The position numbers and the translations under genes are program-made. Positions 32,366 through 35,623 of a stretch of 35,623 nt of DNA are shown piece after piece. How positions within the stretch are numbered: position 1 is the stretch's first letter; every line of letters begins with the position of its first letter. The notes below the pieces were generated by a model that saw nothing but the letters and a program-made list of their open reading frames with translations, searched no databases and was not told the origin of the DNA. Source of the DNA: JAPLKX01 sp035530195 (GTDB taxonomy: Bacteria > Hydrogenedentota > Hydrogenedentia > Hydrogenedentales > SLHB01); assembly GCA_035530195.1 (NCBI GenBank), contig DATKVG010000223.1, positions 1-35,623 on the forward strand, given 5' to 3'.

Positions 32366-33121
32366 TTACGCCCGTGCGAATTCAGGCCGCTCGAGAATGT
32401 CCAGCACCCCCTCGAGCGTTGGGAACGGCGAGACGTAATCCGCGGCGTCTTTGATGGCCGGCTTGGCATTGCTCGGGCACGCGAAAAACCCGACGGCGTC
32501 GCGCAGCGGCAAATCGCCTTCGGTGTCGCCGATGCCGGCCACCTCCTGCTTGTCCACTCCCAATTCATGGCACAGCGCGTGCAGGGCTCTGCCCTTGTCC
32601 ACCCCGCGCAGCGAGATGTTGAGGTAGTAGTGCGACGGGCTGATGTCCAAGTCCGGCCCGCCGCGTTGTTCGACGAACTCCCGGATGCGTTCCGTGATTC
32701 CCTCGAACAACTCCGGCTTCTGCGAGAACAACGACATGTGCGCCTCTTTCCCGAACTGGTAAACCAAGTCCGGGCAGTCCGGCAGAATCTCCGCCTCCAA
32801 AAAGGCACGGAGCGCCCGCAGCCCCATCATTTTCTCGTTCGTCACGCCGGGCCCATAGCGCGAGCGGTTGTCGTGCATCGTGTACAACACGGCGCCGTTC
32901 TCACAGATGATCGGCGCGCGGATATCCAGCAGCTTGGCGAGCACCTCGACATACGGCTGCGGCCGCCCCGTGCAAAGCGTCAACGGCGCATTACGCCCGC
33001 GTCGGTCGCTCGCATCGCGCGAGATCCGCGCCAGGTTCCAAAACAACTCCAAGTCCCACGGCACCGATTCTTCCGGCGTAATGCACCCGTCAATATCCGC
33101 AATAATCCACTTCACTCCCAT
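32366..33121 (-). CDS. HAD-superfamily phosphatase (Cof/phosphoglycolate-type)
   Basis: A 251-residue HAD hydrolase. Motif I is IIADIDGC (nucleophile D9 and acid/base D11), motif II is in LCTGRPQPYVEVL, and motif IV is GIGDTEGDLPLRDAVGFFAC. A cap domain sits between motifs II and III as in the Cof and mannosyl-phosphoglycerate / phosphoglycolate phosphatase groups. The substrate, probably a small phosphorylated metabolite or sugar, is not given by the neighbours. It is 36 bp downstream of the Fe-S protein gene and on the same strand, so likely co-transcribed; that gap contains repeat-like sequence (taggtcctatgggcccta, 33143-33160). Confidence 0.85.
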   Translation of the reverse strand: MGVKWIIADIDGCITPEESVPWDLELFWNLARISRDASDRRGRNAPLTLCTGRPQPYVEVLAKLLDIRAPIICENGAVLYTMHDNRSRYGPGVTNEKMMGLRALRAFLEAEILPDCPDLVYQFGKEAHMSLFSQKPELFEGITERIREFVEQRGGPDLDISPSHYYLNISLRGVDKGRALHALCHELGVDKQEVAGIGDTEGDLPLRDAVGFFACPSNAKPAIKDAADYVSPFPTLEGVLDILERPEFARA

Positions 33122-33157
33122 CTATACGTCCTAAATGTCTTGTAGGTCCTATGGGCC

Positions 33158-34444
33158 CTATTTTTTTTCATCGTTCGCCAGCAGCTTGTCCACGTACTTC
33201 GACTGCAGTTGGCGTTTCGCCATCGTCCGCTTCACCGGCGGCAGTTTCAGAATCGCCCCCAGCACCGCCGCCAGCGCCCGGTGACTGCGCAACACCTGGT
33301 TGTCAAAAATGAAATTCTGCAGTTTCCCGCGCTCGATGGCCATCAGCACGTTCTTGTGAACGGCGTTCACCGGCGTCACCACGCGTTGCGGCCGCGACTC
33401 GAGTTTCATCGCGCCCGATGCGCACGTCCGCACGCACAACCCGCAGCCCAGGCAGGTCCGCTCGTCGATTCGGGCGCGTTTGCGCAGGGATTTCTGCGAA
33501 TCGTTGGCTGAAACCAGGGCCGCGCTCTCGACGGGGCACGCCGCCACGCATTTGCCGCAGCCCGTGCATGCCGCCGCGTCGACCACCGGGATGAAATTCG
33601 TCGTGTGGATCGACTGCATCACGCCGAACCGCCGCTGGGCATGCATGCATTCGCAGCAGCAGCCGCAGCAGTTGCAGAGGAAAACCGGCCGCCGCTGCAC
33701 GTTCTCCGCAAACTGCACCAGCCCGTGGTCGTACGCCTGGTCCAGCAACTTGAGCCCTTCCGTCGCGTCGATGGCGCGCGCGGTGCCATGCCGCACCAGC
33801 GAGTCCGCCGCCGTGTTCAGCGTCATGCAGATCTCACGCGGCGCATTGCACCCCCGGCCGAGGTGGTCCTGCACGTGCCGGCAATAGCAGAGGCTTACGC
33901 CCACGTGCGAGGCGCTCTTGATTAGATGCGTCGCCCGCTCGTAATCCAGCACGTGAAGCGCGTTCTCGCCCGACAGCACCGGCTCGTTCACCAGGATCCG
34001 CCCGGCCTGTGTGTCCCCGGAAAAGAACAGCGCCTTGATGAAATCCTCCTCGACCGATATGTACTGGTGGAGCAACTCCGCAAGCGCCTTCTGATCGATA
34101 TTATTGCGCACCCGCATCATCGAGAACTCGAAGAAACCCACCATGGGCGGTGGCAGCACGTAGATCCTCTGCCCGTCCCGCGAGACAAAATCGATCAGCA
34201 ACGGCCGATCAGCCAACTCGTCCAGCAGTTTTGACGCCTCCGCCTCCGTTACCTTCCACACTTGCGCCGCCCGCCGCACCGTAAACGGCATTAGCGGCAG
34301 TTTCGACACCATCTGCGCCTCTTTCTCGCTGAGCAGGATCTTCAGGATCGCGTCCAGCAACTCCGAAGGCGGCGCGCCCTGGGAGTTCTTGTTCAGCCGC
34401 GTCACCAGGTTGTCGTACTCGCCCCGCGATGCAAGATGCCCCAT
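33158..34444 (-). CDS. Cysteine-rich 4Fe-4S protein with N-terminal winged-helix-like region
   Basis: A 428-residue, apparently cytoplasmic protein. A helical region at about 45-90 (FTVRRAAQVWKVTEAEASKL, then LADRPLLIDF) looks like a winged helix. Next come CYCRH (186-190) with C199, an unusual block CNCCGCCCEC (257-266), and two ferredoxin-type 4Fe-4S sites: CTGCGKCVAACP (293-304) and CLGCGLCVRTC (331-341). It probably carries two standard clusters plus one or more from the extra cysteines. Homologues with this plan are, as far as I recall, annotated only as 4Fe-4S binding proteins. AAAGGAG precedes ATG 34444. A TetR gene lies upstream on the same strand, separated by 281 bp. Role in electron transfer or redox sensing is inference. 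Confidence 0.78.
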   Translation of the reverse strand: MGHLASRGEYDNLVTRLNKNSQGAPPSELLDAILKILLSEKEAQMVSKLPLMPFTVRRAAQVWKVTEAEASKLLDELADRPLLIDFVSRDGQRIYVLPPPMVGFFEFSMMRVRNNIDQKALAELLHQYISVEEDFIKALFFSGDTQAGRILVNEPVLSGENALHVLDYERATHLIKSASHVGVSLCYCRHVQDHLGRGCNAPREICMTLNTAADSLVRHGTARAIDATEGLKLLDQAYDHGLVQFAENVQRRPVFLCNCCGCCCECMHAQRRFGVMQSIHTTNFIPVVDAAACTGCGKCVAACPVESAALVSANDSQKSLRKRARIDERTCLGCGLCVRTCASGAMKLESRPQRVVTPVNAVHKNVLMAIERGKLQNFIFDNQVLRSHRALAAVLGAILKLPPVKRTMAKRQLQSKYVDKLLANDEKK

Positions 34445-34725
34445 GGGTTTCTCCTTTTAGATTTGGTGTAGCAGACCCTATGGTAACTTGCGGCGGGGCG
34501 GGAATTCCATAAACCGGGCGGGCGAGACGCATGCACCACAATGGGTGAAAAAACGAGGCGGAGCCGGGGGAGGTTGCGGCTCCCTGGACCAAGTCGCGTG
34601 CGTTCGCTGGTTATGAACCCCGGATCGCGCCCGCGCAGAGGGCAAACGGTACGGTGATCGGCGCCTGCTGGCTCGGGTACTTCACAAACTCGACGTGCCC
34701 CGTACGTGCAGTCGCAAACCGCCCG
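34445..34725. other. Spacer between TetR and Fe-S genes
   Basis: The 281 bp hold the candidate TetR terminator (34545-34583) and the ribosome site of the Fe-S gene. On the minus strand a short frame ending at TAA 34611-34613 reads TARTGHVEFVKYPSQQAP and a few further residues; it could be a gene remnant or chance. Nothing else is seen. Confidence 0.5.
34545..34583 (-). terminator. Candidate terminator of the TetR gene
   Basis: On the minus strand a 7-bp stem GGAGCCG/CGGCTCC (34583-34577 with 34566-34560) encloses a 10-base loop. After six bases it is followed by six T (complement of aaaaaa at 34548-34553). The gap before the T-run and the distance from the TetR stop (about 140 bp) make it weaker than the 16429 terminator. 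Confidence 0.5.
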
Positions 34726-35430
34726 TCAACGGGTGTCCGTCCCGAAATACGCGTCCATCAAAACGTCCAGCATCGCCTTGACGCGCGTCTTGAAAACGGC
34801 CGCCACAAATCCCAGCGACCGCCGCCGTTCCGCATCCATGTTGATCTCGAGTGAAACCACCCCGTGAAGTGCCGCCCACATCGTCGCCGCGACAAGCTGC
34901 GCGTCGGTGTGCCGCGGCTTAAGCAGCCCCGCCGCCATCGCCTCCTCCAGGCAGCCCAGCAGGAACGAGTCCGCGTCTTCTTCGGGCGGCAGATGCCGCA
35001 CGTAACCGGCGTCGCCGATCTCGTCCACCCCGTACTGCAGCAGGTGGACCGTCAGCATGCGGTAGTGGTTCGGATGCGTCACACCCCATTCCGCGTAGCG
35101 CCACGCCATCTCCCGCAATCGGGCTACCGGGTTTTCTATGGCGTTGCACTCCGCCAGCACTTGCGTCAGCGACGCATAATCCGCCAGGCAGATCTCGATG
35201 ATGAGCGATTTCTTGTCCGGGAAATACTGATATATGGCCGCAGGCGAATATTCGATTGCATTGGCCACCCCACGCAGCGTCACGGCGTCGTAGCCGCTCC
35301 GCGCAAACATCTCGCGGGCCGCGTCCATGATGCGCTGCCGGATCACAGCCCTCTCGCGCTCACGCCGCTCGGCCGACACCGACCGGGAGGCGGTTTCGTT
35401 ACGAACGTTTGATTTATGAACCATGTTCAT
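34726..35430 (-). CDS. TetR-family transcriptional regulator
   Basis: A 234-residue repressor-type protein with an N-terminal TetR helix-turn-helix at about 30-75 (RIMDAAREMFARSGYDAVTLRGVA, then SPAAIYQYFPDKKSLI). The C-terminal ligand domain resembles the WHG/TetR_C_13 type (WRYAEWGVTHPNHYRMLTV, MWAALHGVVSLEINM). The ligand is unknown. The first 27 residues before the helix-turn-helix are charged. Two ATGs (35430 and 35424) are possible; a promoter directly abuts them, so the true start may be 35424 as a leaderless message, or a later codon. Palindromic sequence at the start suggests self-repression. The downstream Fe-S gene is a possible target. Confidence 0.88.
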   Translation of the reverse strand: MNMVHKSNVRNETASRSVSAERRERERAVIRQRIMDAAREMFARSGYDAVTLRGVANAIEYSPAAIYQYFPDKKSLIIEICLADYASLTQVLAECNAIENPVARLREMAWRYAEWGVTHPNHYRMLTVHLLQYGVDEIGDAGYVRHLPPEEDADSFLLGCLEEAMAAGLLKPRHTDAQLVAATMWAALHGVVSLEINMDAERRRSLGFVAAVFKTRVKAMLDVLMDAYFGTDTR

Positions 35431-35459
35431 AGCCTAAACCATGTTTCGAATCCTGTCAA
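35416..35459 (-). promoter_or_regulatory. Promoter and candidate TetR operator
   Basis: On the minus strand TTGACA (35459-35454, perfect -35) is followed after 17 bp by TAGGCT (35436-35431, weak -10). Two copies of aaccatgtt lie at 35419-35427 and 35437-35445, 18 bp apart, each the centre of an inverted repeat: atgaac-cat-gttcat (35416-35430) and aaac-cat-gttt. One sits in the promoter spacer and one over the start of the gene, the normal place for an autoregulatory TetR operator. Confidence 0.55.
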
Positions 35460-35623
35460 AGCCTTTGTTTTGCCGTACATGAAGCCGCATCGGAAAAACA
35501 ACCCTCGAAAACTCTCCTGCCCATGACGTTTCTTCTTGCCGCTTAATCTCCCACGGCCATCTGCTCTGCCGACAGTGTCCACACGTCTATCCATAATGTA
35601 CGCATTCTTCGCGATTTTTATTT

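Noticed and set aside
1..35623. tRNA, rRNA or riboswitch
   Set aside because: No cloverleaf, conserved rRNA segment or recognisable riboswitch core was noticed on either strand by reading; a covariance-model scan was not possible here.

Overview
The window reads as a chromosomal piece of a GC-rich, Gram-negative-type environmental bacterium. Three things point to the Hydrogenedentota / Planctomycetota / Lentisphaerota neighbourhood: a type IV pilin-like protein with an H-Xn-DG tail, a very large exported PQQ-type beta-propeller protein with a malectin-like end, and long gene spacers filled with palindromic repeats. This placement is an inference from gene style; no rRNA, tRNA or other phylogenetic marker is present. 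No CRISPR array, prophage or complete insertion sequence was seen.

Layout. Positions 1-891 are broken DNA: a 5'-truncated DEAD-box helicase fragment on the minus strand joined out of frame to an unrecognised coding fragment, then a palindrome-rich repeat. Positions 892-16409 are one long plus-strand gene train: a BatD-like membrane protein, a MoxR ATPase, a DUF58 protein, a 200-bp palindromic island, a SurA-like membrane protein, a second BatD-like protein, BatA, BatB, BatC, BatD and BatE, then GlnD and a Do/HtrA protease. Most junctions are 1-8 bp stop/start overlaps, and a strong terminator closes the train at 16429-16471. Positions 16579-19016 hold a near-consensus promoter, a diguanylate cyclase with a degenerate receiver domain, and an AEC-type transporter with a 24-bp tandem repeat at its N-terminus. 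A YfhO-like membrane protein (19124-21508) runs tail-to-tail into a sodium:solute symporter (21470-23278, minus).

After a second repeat island (23341-23695) come two minus-strand genes: the pilin-like protein and the 1396-residue propeller / coiled-coil / methyltransferase-like / malectin-like fusion. Diverging from them on the plus strand is an RraA-family protein. After a gene-poor 412-bp spacer comes a plus-strand set: a membrane-embedded M50 protease with CBS domains, WrbA and a pterin-4a-carbinolamine dehydratase. The right end is minus-strand: HAD phosphatase, a cysteine-rich 4Fe-4S protein with a possible winged helix, and a TetR regulator.

How the genes work together. MoxR, DUF58, two von Willebrand A proteins (BatA, BatB), TPR proteins (BatC, BatE) and BatD-like proteins form the known Bat module. 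It is thought to be an ATPase-driven membrane complex for envelope integrity or stress tolerance. Here the module carries extra parts: two additional BatD-like proteins, a chaperone-like protein, a periplasmic protease/chaperone and the nitrogen sensor GlnD. Coupling of the Bat complex to envelope protein quality control is the most interesting biological suggestion in the window.
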